A stretch of 64,000 bases of DNA, from NCBI RefSeq assembly GCF_947378715.1, contig NZ_CANCLE010000004.1, positions 1-64,000 of the forward strand, written 5' to 3'. Numbering within the stretch: position 1 is the first letter of the stretch; each line of letters opens with the position of its first letter. The stretch comes from Phenylobacterium aquaticum. Its GTDB lineage: Bacteria; Pseudomonadota; Alphaproteobacteria; Caulobacterales; Caulobacteraceae. The notes beneath the pieces were generated by a model, which was not told where the DNA came from, searched no databases, and was given only the letters and a program-made list of their open reading frames with translations. Both the position numbers and the translations under genes were made by a program. Shown here piece by piece: positions 8,524 to 16,462 of the stretch.

Positions 8524-9576
8524 TTACAGTCCAGTTAAGGGCGACCAGGCCTCGGCGGAAGGCAAGGGCGCGAAGATCGTTTCGATGATCTGCTCGCTGA
8601 CCCCGGAAAGGGTCGGCGGATTCCATTTCGGGGCATTGTCCTTCTCGACGATGACCGCGCGGACCCCCTCGATGAAGTCATGGCGCTGAACCACCCGGGC
8701 GCCGACGCGATACTCCATCTCCATGTTCTCGGCGAAGGTGCTGGCCTGGCCGCCCAGCTGCAGCTGGCGGAAGGCGACCTTCAGGGTCTGCGGCGACTTG
8801 GTCGCCAGCACCTTCAGCTGGTCGCGGGCCCAGTCGGTGTCGGCCGCCTCCAGCGCCGCGACAATCGCCTCGACGCTGTCCTTCCCGAACAGACGGTCGA
8901 TCTCGTCCTGGTGGGCGGCGAGCGGCGGACGGCCGGGGTCACCCTCATATTCAGTCAGCAGGGTCTCGACCGCCGCCGGGTCGGCGATCACGGCGGCCTT
9001 GAAGGCCTCGATCTTGCCGGTCTCGATGAAGTCGGTGGCCATGCCGATCAATTCGCAGTCAGCAGCCTTCACCCGCGCGCCGGTGAGCGCCAGCCATAGG
9101 CCGATATGCCCCGGCATGCGCGGCAGGAACCAGCCGCCGCCGACATCCGGGAACAGGCCGATGCCGGTCTCCGGCATGGCGTAGGTGGTCCGCTCCGTCG
9201 CGACCCGATAGCGCGAGGGCGCGGCCAGGCCGACGCCGCCGCCCATGGTCACCCCGTCCATGATGGTCAGGACCGGCTTGGGATATTCGAACAGCAGGTG
9301 GTTCAGGCGGTATTCGGTGAAGAAGAACGCCCGCGCCGCCTGGCCGTCTCCAGCCCCGCTCTCCGCCAGCATGCGGATGTCGCCGCCCGCGCAGAAGCCG
9401 CGTTCGCCGGAATGGTCCAGCAGGACCAGTTCGACGGCGGGATCATCCTTCCAGGCCAGCAGGGCCTCGGTCATGCCCACGCACATGGCCGTGGTCAGGG
9501 CGTGAAGGGCCTGGGGTCTATTGAGGGTCAGGCGACCGACGCGACCCTCGACCCGGACCAGGATTTCGTCGGTCAT
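8524..9576 (-). CDS. 3-hydroxyisobutyryl-CoA hydrolase / enoyl-CoA hydratase family
   Basis: A 350-residue crotonase-fold protein, the length of 3-hydroxyisobutyryl-CoA hydrolase rather than of a simple enoyl-CoA hydratase (about 260). It shows Gly-Phe-Cys-Ala-Gly-Gly-Asp-Ile (oxyanion region, about 60-67), Met-Gly-Gly-Gly-Val-Gly-Leu (about 108-114) and Glu-Thr-Gly-Ile-Gly-Leu-Phe-Pro-Asp-Val-Gly-Gly, all typical of the hydrolase. Its start overlaps the acyl-CoA dehydrogenase stop by four bases (ATGA). Context with mmsB supports a role in valine degradation. Confidence 0.9.
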   Translation of the reverse strand: MTDEILVRVEGRVGRLTLNRPQALHALTTAMCVGMTEALLAWKDDPAVELVLLDHSGERGFCAGGDIRMLAESGAGDGQAARAFFFTEYRLNHLLFEYPKPVLTIMDGVTMGGGVGLAAPSRYRVATERTTYAMPETGIGLFPDVGGGWFLPRMPGHIGLWLALTGARVKAADCELIGMATDFIETGKIEAFKAAVIADPAAVETLLTEYEGDPGRPPLAAHQDEIDRLFGKDSVEAIVAALEAADTDWARDQLKVLATKSPQTLKVAFRQLQLGGQASTFAENMEMEYRVGARVVQRHDFIEGVRAVIVEKDNAPKWNPPTLSGVSEQIIETIFAPLPSAEAWSPLTGL

Positions 9577-10712
9577 TGGCGCAGCAGCTCCCGGGCGATG
9601 ATCACCCGCATGATTTCGTTGGTGCCCTCCAGGATCTGGTGGACGCGCAGGTCGCGGACGATCCGCTCCAGCGGATAGTCGCGCAAATAGCCATAGCCGC
9701 CGTGCAGTTGCAGGGCCTGGTTGGCCACTTCGAAGCCGGCGTCGGTGGCGAACCGTTTGGCCATGGCGCAATATTGGGTGGCCTTGGGGTCCTTCTTGTC
9801 CAGCGCATCGGCGGCGCGGCGGACCATCAGCCGGGCGGCGTCGAGCTCGGTGGCCATGTCGGCCAGCCGGAACTGCAGCGCCTGGAAGTCCTTGAGCGGC
9901 TGACCGAACTGCTTGCGGCTCTCCAGATAGGCCTGGGCGGTCTCCAGCGCGAGCTGAGCCCCGCCGAGCGAGCAGGAGGCGATATTGATCCGGCCGCCGT
10001 CGAGGCCGGCCATGGCGAAGCGGAACCCCTCCCCCTCCGCGCCCAGCCGGTTTGCGGCCGGAACCCGGACCCCGTCCAGATTGACCTGTGCGGTCGGCTG
10101 GGCGTTCCAGCCCATCTTCTTCTCATTGGCGCCGAAGGAGACGCCCGGCCAGTCCCGCTCGACCAGAAACGCCGAGACGCCCTTGGCGCCGGGCGCGCCG
10201 GTGCGGGCCATGACCAGATAGACGTCCGAGACCCCCGCCCCGGAGATGAAGGCCTTGGAGCCGGTCAGCACATAGTCGTCGCCATCCCGGGTCGCCGTGG
10301 TCGCCAGGGCCGCAGCGTCTGAGCCCGAGCCAGGCTCGGTCAGGCAATAGCTGGCGATCAGCTCCATGGCGGTCAGCCGGGGCAGGTATCGGTGGCGCAG
10401 GTCGTCTGATCCGAACCGGTCGACCATCCAGGAGACCATGTTGTGGATCGACAGGAAGGCGGCAGTCGCCACATCCCCGTGGCTCAACTGCTCGAACACG
10501 ATCGAGGCGTCGAGCCGGCTCAGCGCCGAACCGCCGACGTCTTCGGCCACATACAGACCGGCGAAGCCCAGGCCCGCAGCCTTGCGCAGCACATCGACCG
10601 GGAAATGCCGTTCCTCGTCCCAGCGGGCCGAATGCGGCGCCATCTCCTCGGCGGCGAACACCCGCGCCGCATCCTCGATCGCCCGCTGATCGTCGGTGAG
10701 ATTGAAGTCCAT
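9573..10712 (-). CDS. Acyl-CoA dehydrogenase, probable isobutyryl-CoA dehydrogenase
   Basis: A 379-residue FAD-dependent acyl-CoA dehydrogenase. The ATG at 10712 is chosen because the conserved N-terminus (Met-Asp-Phe-Asn-Leu-Thr-Asp-Asp-Gln) starts there; the upstream extension has no family character and crosses the divergent gene. Visible are Tyr-Cys-Leu-Thr-Glu-Pro-Gly-Ser-Gly-Ser-Asp (FAD-binding), Gly-Gly-Arg-Ile-Asn-Ile-Ala, and a C-terminal Gly-Gly-Tyr-Gly-Tyr-Leu block with Glu-Gly-Thr-Asn-Glu. As first gene before the hydrolase and mmsB, isobutyryl-CoA is the likely substrate. Specificity within this family is hard to prove from sequence. Confidence 0.88.
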   Translation of the reverse strand: MDFNLTDDQRAIEDAARVFAAEEMAPHSARWDEERHFPVDVLRKAAGLGFAGLYVAEDVGGSALSRLDASIVFEQLSHGDVATAAFLSIHNMVSWMVDRFGSDDLRHRYLPRLTAMELIASYCLTEPGSGSDAAALATTATRDGDDYVLTGSKAFISGAGVSDVYLVMARTGAPGAKGVSAFLVERDWPGVSFGANEKKMGWNAQPTAQVNLDGVRVPAANRLGAEGEGFRFAMAGLDGGRINIASCSLGGAQLALETAQAYLESRKQFGQPLKDFQALQFRLADMATELDAARLMVRRAADALDKKDPKATQYCAMAKRFATDAGFEVANQALQLHGGYGYLRDYPLERIVRDLRVHQILEGTNEIMRVIIARELLRQ

Positions 10713-10806
10713 GGCCCTGGGAACCGCCCTCGAATTGGTTGGCTTGAGGAACTCGCTCCGCTGGCGCAACCTGTCAACGACCCGAACGGAGGTCGAAAGG
10801 ATTCCC

Positions 10807-11283
10807 ATGGGCGATGACGCCGGTCGTTGGCGACAGGGAGAGACGGCCCGGAACCTGGCCCTGGTGAATTATGGCCTGTTGTTCGCCGCCATTTTCTTCG
10901 CCGGCGTCCCGGCCCTGATCGCGGTGATCATCGCCTATGTTCAGCGTGACGAGGCGCCGGCGCGTATCCGCAGCCACCATACCTTCCAGATCCGCATCTT
11001 CTGGGTAGCCTTCGCCCTGACCCTGGCGGCGGGTGTCTGTTTCCTGACGGCGCTTGTCAGCGGCCTCTCGGAGCTGATCGCGGTCGGCGGTTTCCACAGC
11101 TGGGAGCAGGCCCATTCCGTCAACATCGAGTTGTCGCATATGAGCCTTGACGGCCGGGTCATTGGCCTGGTGGTCGGTGGGGTGATCCTGTCGATCCTGA
11201 CCGGACTGTGGCTGGTCGCGGCGCCGGCCATCGGCTTCATCAGGCTTGCGTCGGAGCGGGGGATCGGCGACAGCGCGGCCTAG
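10807..11283 (+). CDS. Small DUF4870/Tic20-like membrane protein
   Basis: A 158-residue protein with three predicted membrane segments (about 20-43, 66-88, 117-140). It resembles the DUF4870/Tic20-like family, with an Arg-Ser-His-His-Thr-Phe-Gln segment before the second helix. The ATG at 10807 has an AAAGGA ribosome-binding site 6 bases upstream; the longer frame from 10696 overlaps the divergent dehydrogenase and is rejected. It ends 17 bases before hemB and could be co-transcribed with it. Function is unknown. Confidence 0.82.
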   Translation: MGDDAGRWRQGETARNLALVNYGLLFAAIFFAGVPALIAVIIAYVQRDEAPARIRSHHTFQIRIFWVAFALTLAAGVCFLTALVSGLSELIAVGGFHSWEQAHSVNIELSHMSLDGRVIGLVVGGVILSILTGLWLVAAPAIGFIRLASERGIGDSAA

Positions 11284-11300
11284 TCTTTGGAGCTTCGTCC

Positions 11301-12317
11301 ATGTCCCCTGCCCCCCTCGCCGCCTATCCCGCCCTGCGTCTGCGTCGCCTGCGTCAGGCCGACTGGGTGCGCCGGCTGGTGCGCGAGACGGTGCTCACCC
11401 CCGCTGACCTGATCTGGTCGATGGTGGTCCACGAGGGCGAAGGCGAGATTCCCGTAGCCTCCATGCCGGGCGTCTCGCGCCTGTCGGTCAAGGATTGCGC
11501 CAAGGCCGCCGTCGAAGCCCGCCGGCTGGGCATCCCCGCCATCGCGGTCTTCCCCCACATCGATGGGGCCAAGAAGGACGCCGCCGGGACCCTGGCGCTC
11601 GATCCGGACGGCGTCGTCGCCCGGGCGGTCAAGGCCATGAAGGACGCCGCGCCCGAGGTCGGGATCATGTGCGACGTGGCGCTGGACCCCTTCACGGACC
11701 ACGGCCATGACGGCGTCATCGAGGGCGGCCGCATCCTCAACGACCCGACCATCGAGCGGCTGGTGGCCCAAGGGATCATGCAGGCCGAGGCCGGCGCCGA
11801 CATCCTGGCGCCCTCCGACATGATGGACGGCCGGGTCGGCGCGTTGCGCCAGGCCCTGGAAGCGGGAAACCACCAGGACGTGATGATCATGTCCTATGCC
11901 GCCAAATACGCCTCGGCCTTCTACGGCCCCTATCGGGAGGCCATCGGCTCCGGGAAGCTCGGCACGGGCTCGGTGGAGAATCCGGCCGACAAGAAGACCT
12001 ACCAGATGGACTACGCCAACACCGAGGAGGCCCTGCGCGAGGTGGCGCTGGATATCGCCGAGGGCGCCGACATGGTCATGGTCAAGCCGGGCATGCCCTA
12101 TCTCGACATCGTCCAGCGGGTGGCCGAGGCCTTCAAGATGCCGACCTTCGCCTTCCAGGTGTCCGGCGAGTACGCGATGATCAAGGCGGCGACCGCCAAT
12201 GGCTGGCTCGACGAGGACCGCGCCATCCTGGAGAGCCTCGGCGCCTTCAAGCGGGCCGGCGCGGCAGGCGTCATCACCTATTTCGCGCCGGTGGCGGCGC
12301 GCATGCTCGGGGCGTGA
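11301..12317 (+). CDS. hemB: Delta-aminolevulinic acid dehydratase HemB
   Basis: HemB joins two 5-aminolevulinate molecules into porphobilinogen. The 338-residue protein has the two Schiff-base lysines at 202 (Ser-Tyr-Ala-Ala-Lys-Tyr) and 262 (Met-Val-Lys-Pro-Gly). At the metal site, residues 124-138 run Cys-Asp-Val-Ala-Leu-Asp-Pro-Phe with later His-Gly-His-Asp, i.e. the aspartate-rich form lacking the zinc-binding triple cysteine, typical of Mg-type enzymes of alphaproteobacteria. It works directly after HemA. The nudix gene starts inside its stop codon. Confidence 0.96.
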   Translation: MSPAPLAAYPALRLRRLRQADWVRRLVRETVLTPADLIWSMVVHEGEGEIPVASMPGVSRLSVKDCAKAAVEARRLGIPAIAVFPHIDGAKKDAAGTLALDPDGVVARAVKAMKDAAPEVGIMCDVALDPFTDHGHDGVIEGGRILNDPTIERLVAQGIMQAEAGADILAPSDMMDGRVGALRQALEAGNHQDVMIMSYAAKYASAFYGPYREAIGSGKLGTGSVENPADKKTYQMDYANTEEALREVALDIAEGADMVMVKPGMPYLDIVQRVAEAFKMPTFAFQVSGEYAMIKAATANGWLDEDRAILESLGAFKRAGAAGVITYFAPVAARMLGA

Positions 12318-12709
12318 GCCGGATCATTCGCGTGGTCGCGGCCCTGATCCGCGACGAGGCGGACCGGCTGCTCACCGTGCGCAAGGCCGGCACGACCGCC
12401 TTCATGCTGCCGGGCGGCAAGCCTGAGGCGGGCGAGGATGAGATCGTCGCCCTGGCCCGGGAACTGGGTGAGGAGTTGGGGTGTCAGCTGGACCGCGCCA
12501 CGGCCTTTGGCCGCTTCGAAGCCGTGGCGGCCAACGAGCCAGACGCCGTGGTCCACTCCAGCGTCTATGAGGCGACGGTCTCCGGCCCGATCCTCGCCCA
12601 GGCAGAGATCGCAGAACTGCTGTGGATCAGCCCGTCGGCTCCGCCCGCCGTCCGCCTGGCCCCACTGCTGGAGACCAAGGTCCTGCCGGCGCTTAGGGCG
12701 CCGTCGTGA
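12314..12709 (+). CDS. Nudix hydrolase
   Basis: A 131-residue protein starting at a GTG that overlaps the hemB stop by four bases (GTGA). The Nudix box is complete: a Gly-Gly-Lys-Pro-Glu-Ala-Gly-Glu start near 36-43 and an Arg-Glu-Leu-Gly-Glu-Glu-Leu-Gly end near 54-61, giving the Mg-binding glutamates. Such short Nudix proteins usually cleave nucleoside diphosphate derivatives or damaged nucleotides; the substrate cannot be read from sequence. Its 3' end overlaps the convergent acetyltransferase gene by 17 bases. Confidence 0.9.
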   Translation: MSRIIRVVAALIRDEADRLLTVRKAGTTAFMLPGGKPEAGEDEIVALARELGEELGCQLDRATAFGRFEAVAANEPDAVVHSSVYEATVSGPILAQAEIAELLWISPSAPPAVRLAPLLETKVLPALRAPS

Positions 12710-13208
12710 AATAGGTGCTGTCCTCGGTCGCGCCGGGCAGCCGGATCATCTTCTCGAACCGCAGGCCGATCTTCTCCAACACCCGCATCGAGGCGGTGTT
12801 GCCAGGCTTGGTGATCGCCAGGATCAGCTCTAGCCCCAGGACCCGGCGGGCATGGCCGAGGGTCGCCGCAGCGGCCTCGGCGGCGTAGCCCTGGCCCCAG
12901 GCGCTTTCCAGGAACGCGTAGCCGACATCGGGCGCCTCGAGGCCCTCGCGCTTGACCAGGCCGCAAAGGCCGACCGACGCTCCGTCGCCGCGCTGTGCGA
13001 CGCGCCACAGGCCATACCCGTTTTGAGCATAACTGGCGGCAGGGCCATCCAGGATATAGCGCCGGGCGCCCTCCAGGTCGCGGACCCCGCGATCCCCGAT
13101 ATTGTCGATGAAGCCCGGGGAATTCAGCAACTCCAGGATGAAGGCCTCGTCCTCGCCGACCCGCAGCTCCGCAAACACCAGGCGCTCGGTCTCGATCAGG
13201 TTCCCCAT
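12693..13208 (-). CDS. GNAT family N-acetyltransferase (RimJ/RimL-like)
   Basis: A 171-residue acetyltransferase of the RimJ/RimL type. It starts with Glu-Thr-Glu-Arg-Leu (6-10) and has the acetyl-CoA loop near Trp-Gly-Gln-Gly-Tyr-Ala-Ala-Glu-Ala, then Lys-Pro-Gly-Asn-Thr-Ala-Ser-Met-Arg-Val-Leu-Glu-Lys-Ile-Gly-Leu, both characteristic. The family acetylates protein N-termini or small molecules; the target is unknown. It is convergent with the nudix gene and divergent from the small membrane protein that follows. Confidence 0.9.
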   Translation of the reverse strand: MGNLIETERLVFAELRVGEDEAFILELLNSPGFIDNIGDRGVRDLEGARRYILDGPAASYAQNGYGLWRVAQRGDGASVGLCGLVKREGLEAPDVGYAFLESAWGQGYAAEAAAATLGHARRVLGLELILAITKPGNTASMRVLEKIGLRFEKMIRLPGATEDSTYFTTAP

Positions 13209-13313
13209 TCTGTGCTCCGTGCGGCTTTCGAGCTCAGCAATGCCGGATTAGCGTCCCGCGTCGAGTCCCGCCGGCGCCGCCGAGACAGGGGCCGCCCGTA
13301 GGAAGGACCTCCC

Positions 13314-13643
13314 ATGGCCGAGCAAGCCGCCACCAGCCCCACGACCGGCCAGCTGCCGGAGCGGATCATCTATAATTGCGGGACGATGATCGGCGCCTGC
13401 GCCACCCTGATCGGGCTGGTGAAGATCATGGAGGCTCACAAGGGACCAAGCCATGTTGACGAGTACGCTGGCGCGGCGGCCGTCGCCTTCGTGCTCAGCG
13501 CCCTGTTCGCCTATCTCTCCCTGAGGTCCGACCAGCGGACCACCCTGCATCACCGGTTGGAGATGGTCGCCGACACCTTGTTCATCCTGGGCTTGGTGTC
13601 CCTGGGGATCATCGGGGCGATGTTCGCGTTCGAGGTGATCTGA
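13314..13643 (+). CDS. Small hypothetical membrane protein
   Basis: A 109-residue protein with three probable membrane helices (about 21-38, 49-67, 87-107) and a short hydrophilic N-terminus. No enzyme motif is visible. The ATG has an AGGAC-type ribosome-binding site about 6 bases upstream. It ends 84 bases before motB on the same strand. I do not recognise a named family. Confidence 0.75.
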   Translation: MAEQAATSPTTGQLPERIIYNCGTMIGACATLIGLVKIMEAHKGPSHVDEYAGAAAVAFVLSALFAYLSLRSDQRTTLHHRLEMVADTLFILGLVSLGIIGAMFAFEVI

Positions 13644-13727
13644 CCCTCGCGACGTCCCGGTAACCTAAACCGCATCTTAACGAGCGGCGGCCCACCTTCG
13701 CGCCAATCAGGCGTATTGGGGTGAGTC

Positions 13728-14633
13728 ATGGCGGTCGGCGAAGCGCCGGTGATGATCAAGAAGGTCAAGAAGGTTGTAGGGGGCGGCCACCATGGCGGCG
13801 CCTGGAAGGTCGCCTATGCGGACTTCGTGACCGCGATGATGGCCTTCTTCCTCTTGATGTGGCTGATCAACACCACCAGCCCGGAACAGAAGAAGGGCAT
13901 CGCCAACTATTTCGCCCCGGCCAGTGTCTCCGAAACCACCTCGGGTTCGGGCGGCATCCTCGGCGGCACGGCGCTGGGCGAGGACGGATCCCAACACGCC
14001 GGGTCCTCTTCAGTGATCCAGGAATTGGCGCCTGAGTCCAAGACCCCGGACGACGGCCGCAGCAAGGACGCCGCCAAGGCGACGGCCGACGCCCAGCCTT
14101 CCGCCGACTCGATGCGCGAAGCGATGGAAAAGCGTGAGGAGGCCTCCTTCGCCTCCGCCGCCCAGTCGCTGCGCCAGGCGCTGCAGGACATGCCGGAATT
14201 GGCCGAGCTGTCGAAGAACATCATCGTCGACCAGACCCCGGAAGGCTTGCGCATCCAGCTGGTCGACCAGGAGGGCCGCTCGCTGTTCGACCAGGGTCAG
14301 ACCCAGCCCAACGCCCGCGCCAAGGTGCTGTTGCGCGCCGTGGCCAAGATCATCAACCAGCTGCCCAACCGGATCACGGTCTCAGGCCACACCTCGGCCA
14401 GCCTGAACGGGGCCCTGGCCGACGGCGACTGGGCCCTGTCCGCCGCCCGGGCTGACGCCTCGCGCAAGGTGCTGCAGGCCGCCGGCGTCGCGCCGGACCG
14501 GGTCTATCAGGTGTCTGGCAAGGCCAATTCCGAGCCGCTCTATCCCGACGATCCCACCCTGCCCGGCAATCGTCGCATGGCGATCGTGCTGCTTCGTGAG
14601 GCGCCGGTGCTTCCGCCAGATCACGGCTTCTAG
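13728..14633 (+). CDS. motB: Flagellar motor protein MotB
   Basis: The 301-residue protein is a flagellar stator subunit anchored to peptidoglycan. A single N-terminal membrane helix (about residues 29-48) begins with Tyr-Ala-Asp-Phe-Val-Thr-Ala-Met-Met-Ala-Phe-Phe, where the Asp is the proton-binding residue, preceded by the basic His-His-Gly-Gly-Ala-Trp-Lys segment. The C-terminal OmpA-like domain (about 165-295) carries Ser-Gly-His-Thr and Asn-Arg-Arg-Met-Ala-Ile-Val-Leu. Its partner MotA is not in the window, as is usual for Caulobacterales. The central linker is Ala/Glu/Lys-rich. Confidence 0.94.
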   Translation: MAVGEAPVMIKKVKKVVGGGHHGGAWKVAYADFVTAMMAFFLLMWLINTTSPEQKKGIANYFAPASVSETTSGSGGILGGTALGEDGSQHAGSSSVIQELAPESKTPDDGRSKDAAKATADAQPSADSMREAMEKREEASFASAAQSLRQALQDMPELAELSKNIIVDQTPEGLRIQLVDQEGRSLFDQGQTQPNARAKVLLRAVAKIINQLPNRITVSGHTSASLNGALADGDWALSAARADASRKVLQAAGVAPDRVYQVSGKANSEPLYPDDPTLPGNRRMAIVLLREAPVLPPDHGF

Positions 14634-14726
14634 CCGGTGCGCCCGCCCCTGCCAGGCTGTTGGGTCGGTTTAAGCAAGCACAAGCCTGTGATCGCGGCCG
14701 AAGTCGGGCGATTTGACGCGCGGCCC

Positions 14727-14741
14727 TGGGGACTGTCCCCA
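14727..14741. other. Short perfect palindrome in the motB-bpt gap
   Basis: Seven-base arms (14727-14733 and 14735-14741) around a single base form a tight dyad, TGGGGAC-T-GTCCCCA. The arms are too close for a good RNA hairpin, so a protein-binding operator is possible. It lies 78 bases before the arginyltransferase-type gene. The rest of this 185-base gap shows nothing recognisable. Confidence 0.35.
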
Positions 14742-14818
14742 AACCGTGGGCTTGCGCACGGCCCCGCCATGACGCCTAATCCGTTCAGGCGACCTGGTTT
14801 CAAGGTGATCGCAAGTCC

Positions 14819-15580
14819 GTGACGCAGCACTTTCCGACGCGACAACTCAGGTTCTTCCTGACCGCGCCCTCGCCGTGTCCGTATCTGCCTGACCGACACG
14901 AGCGGAAGGTCTTCGCTCACCTGCCGCTGTCCGACGGGGCCAGCGTCAATGACAGCCTGACCCTTGTCGGGTTCCGTCGGTCGCAGAATATCGCCTACCG
15001 CCCGGCCTGCGAGGCCTGTTCGGCCTGTGTTTCGGCCCGCATTCCAGCTCGCGACTACATCTTCTCCCGCTCCGAGCGGAAGGCCCTGGCGCGCAATGAT
15101 GACCTGGAGCGCCACCTGGTCGAGGCCGAGGCGACCATGGAGCAGTTCGACCTGCTGCGCCGCTATCTCCTCACCCGTCACGCCGACGGCGGCATGGCCG
15201 AGATGGCCTGGCCAGACTATGTGGCCATGGTCGAGGACACTGCGGTCCGCACCCACATCATCGAATATCGGCTGAAGTCCAAGGACGGCGGGCCCGGCGA
15301 CCTCGTGGCCTGCGCCCTGGTCGACATGATGAGCGACGGCCTGTCCCTGGTGTACAGCTTCTACGATCCCACCATGACCCGGCGCAGCCTGGGTTCGTTC
15401 GTCATCCTGGATCACGTCATCCAGGCCGGGGTGACCGATATCCCTTACGTCTATCTCGGCTATTGGGTCCGGGGGTCTGACAAGATGGACTACAAGGTCC
15501 GCTTCTCGCCGATCGAGCTGCTGCGGCCGGAGGGCTGGACCCTGATGGCGGCCCGCGATCGCACGTCCGCCGAGGGCTGA
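14819..15580 (+). CDS. bpt: Aminoacyl-tRNA-protein transferase (Bpt/Ate family)
   Basis: A 253-residue protein of the bacterial leucyl/arginyl-tRNA-protein transferase family, which adds a destabilising amino acid to proteins with N-terminal Asp/Glu (or oxidised Cys) for N-end-rule degradation by ClpAP/ClpS. The diagnostic Cys-Pro-Tyr-Leu-Pro near residue 19, the Cys-x-x-Cys-x-x-Cys region (Ala-Cys-Glu-Ala-Cys-Ser-Ala-Cys near 62-69) and the Val-Tyr-Ser-Phe-Tyr-Asp-Pro and Gly-Tyr-Trp-Val stretches are present. It starts with GTG at 14819, which has only a weak ribosome-binding site. Confidence 0.92.
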   Translation: MTQHFPTRQLRFFLTAPSPCPYLPDRHERKVFAHLPLSDGASVNDSLTLVGFRRSQNIAYRPACEACSACVSARIPARDYIFSRSERKALARNDDLERHLVEAEATMEQFDLLRRYLLTRHADGGMAEMAWPDYVAMVEDTAVRTHIIEYRLKSKDGGPGDLVACALVDMMSDGLSLVYSFYDPTMTRRSLGSFVILDHVIQAGVTDIPYVYLGYWVRGSDKMDYKVRFSPIELLRPEGWTLMAARDRTSAEG

Positions 15581-15708
15581 CGCCCGCCTCCAGCGCGCGC
15601 CATCAACAGTCGATCGCCGGTCATCCCCAGGCGCCGGCGCGCCTTGCATCGACCCGGCCGTCCCAGCTTGATAAATTGCCCCGTGACCTGCCGCGTCGGA
15701 CGTCCCGC

Positions 15709-16383
15709 ATGACCCGCCAGCTGCGCCTGAAGCTCAGGCGACCGCTGTCCTATGCGCGCAGCGACTTCGTCACCGGGCCTTCGAATCAGCAGGCGCTCGT
15801 GGCGCTCGACGCCTGGCCCGGCTGGCACGGGGGATGCCTGGCCCTGATCGGGCCGGAAGGCGCGGGCAAGACCCACCTGGCTCGCGACTGGGCGACCCGG
15901 GCCGACGCCATCATTCTCGACCGGCTCCAGCCCGCCGTCGCCCATGCTCCGGGGCGTCCCGTGCTGATGGAAGACGTGGATCAGGGCGTGGACGGCGAGG
16001 CGCTGTTCCACCTGATCAACATGGCCGCCCATACCGGCGGCAGCCTGCTGCTGACCGCCAAGGCCGCGCCCGTGGCCTGGCCCGCAACGCTGCCGGACCT
16101 GCGCTCGCGGCTCAACGCCTTGCCCGTAGCCCTGATCGAGGAACCGGACGACGTGGTGCTCGAAGGCGTGCTGCGGAAGTTCTTCAAGGCCCGCAGCATC
16201 CGCCCGCCCAAGGAGGTGTTTCCCTACCTGCTGCGGCGCATGGAGCGGTCGATTCCGGCGGCCCAGGAGATCGTCAAGCGGCTGGACGAAGCCGCCGATG
16301 ACGAGCAGCGGCCCATTTCCCGCGCCCTGGCGCGGCAGATTCTTGAGGGCGATACCGAGAATCTTGACCTTTTTCAGGGCTGA
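15709..16383 (+). CDS. hdaA: DnaA-inactivating regulator HdaA (Hda homologue)
   Basis: HdaA stimulates ATP hydrolysis by DnaA when bound to the DNA-loaded sliding clamp, preventing re-initiation. With the ATG at 15709 the protein is 224 residues and begins with the clamp-binding motif Gln4-Leu-Arg-Leu-Lys-Leu9. An AAA+ domain follows with Walker A at 48-55 (Gly-Pro-Glu-Gly-Ala-Gly-Lys-Thr), Walker B-like Leu-Met-Glu-Asp-Val-Asp and Leu-Pro-Asp-Leu-Arg-Ser-Arg-Leu as the arginine-finger box. The TTG at 15676 would bury the clamp motif and is rejected. The hdaA-ppk-ppx order is conserved in Caulobacterales. Confidence 0.9.
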   Translation: MTRQLRLKLRRPLSYARSDFVTGPSNQQALVALDAWPGWHGGCLALIGPEGAGKTHLARDWATRADAIILDRLQPAVAHAPGRPVLMEDVDQGVDGEALFHLINMAAHTGGSLLLTAKAAPVAWPATLPDLRSRLNALPVALIEEPDDVVLEGVLRKFFKARSIRPPKEVFPYLLRRMERSIPAAQEIVKRLDEAADDEQRPISRALARQILEGDTENLDLFQG

Positions 16384-16462
16384 CTTGCGGCTGTCATCAG
16401 TCGGGTTCAAGACCGGTTGAACCTCGGGATGTCAGAACGATCGCTGTGAAGAAGAGCCGACC

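Noticed and set aside
14637..14822. 61-residue frame in the motB-bpt gap
   Set aside because: It starts with GTG without a ribosome-binding site, is Pro/Arg-rich and overlaps the bpt start; no sign of coding.
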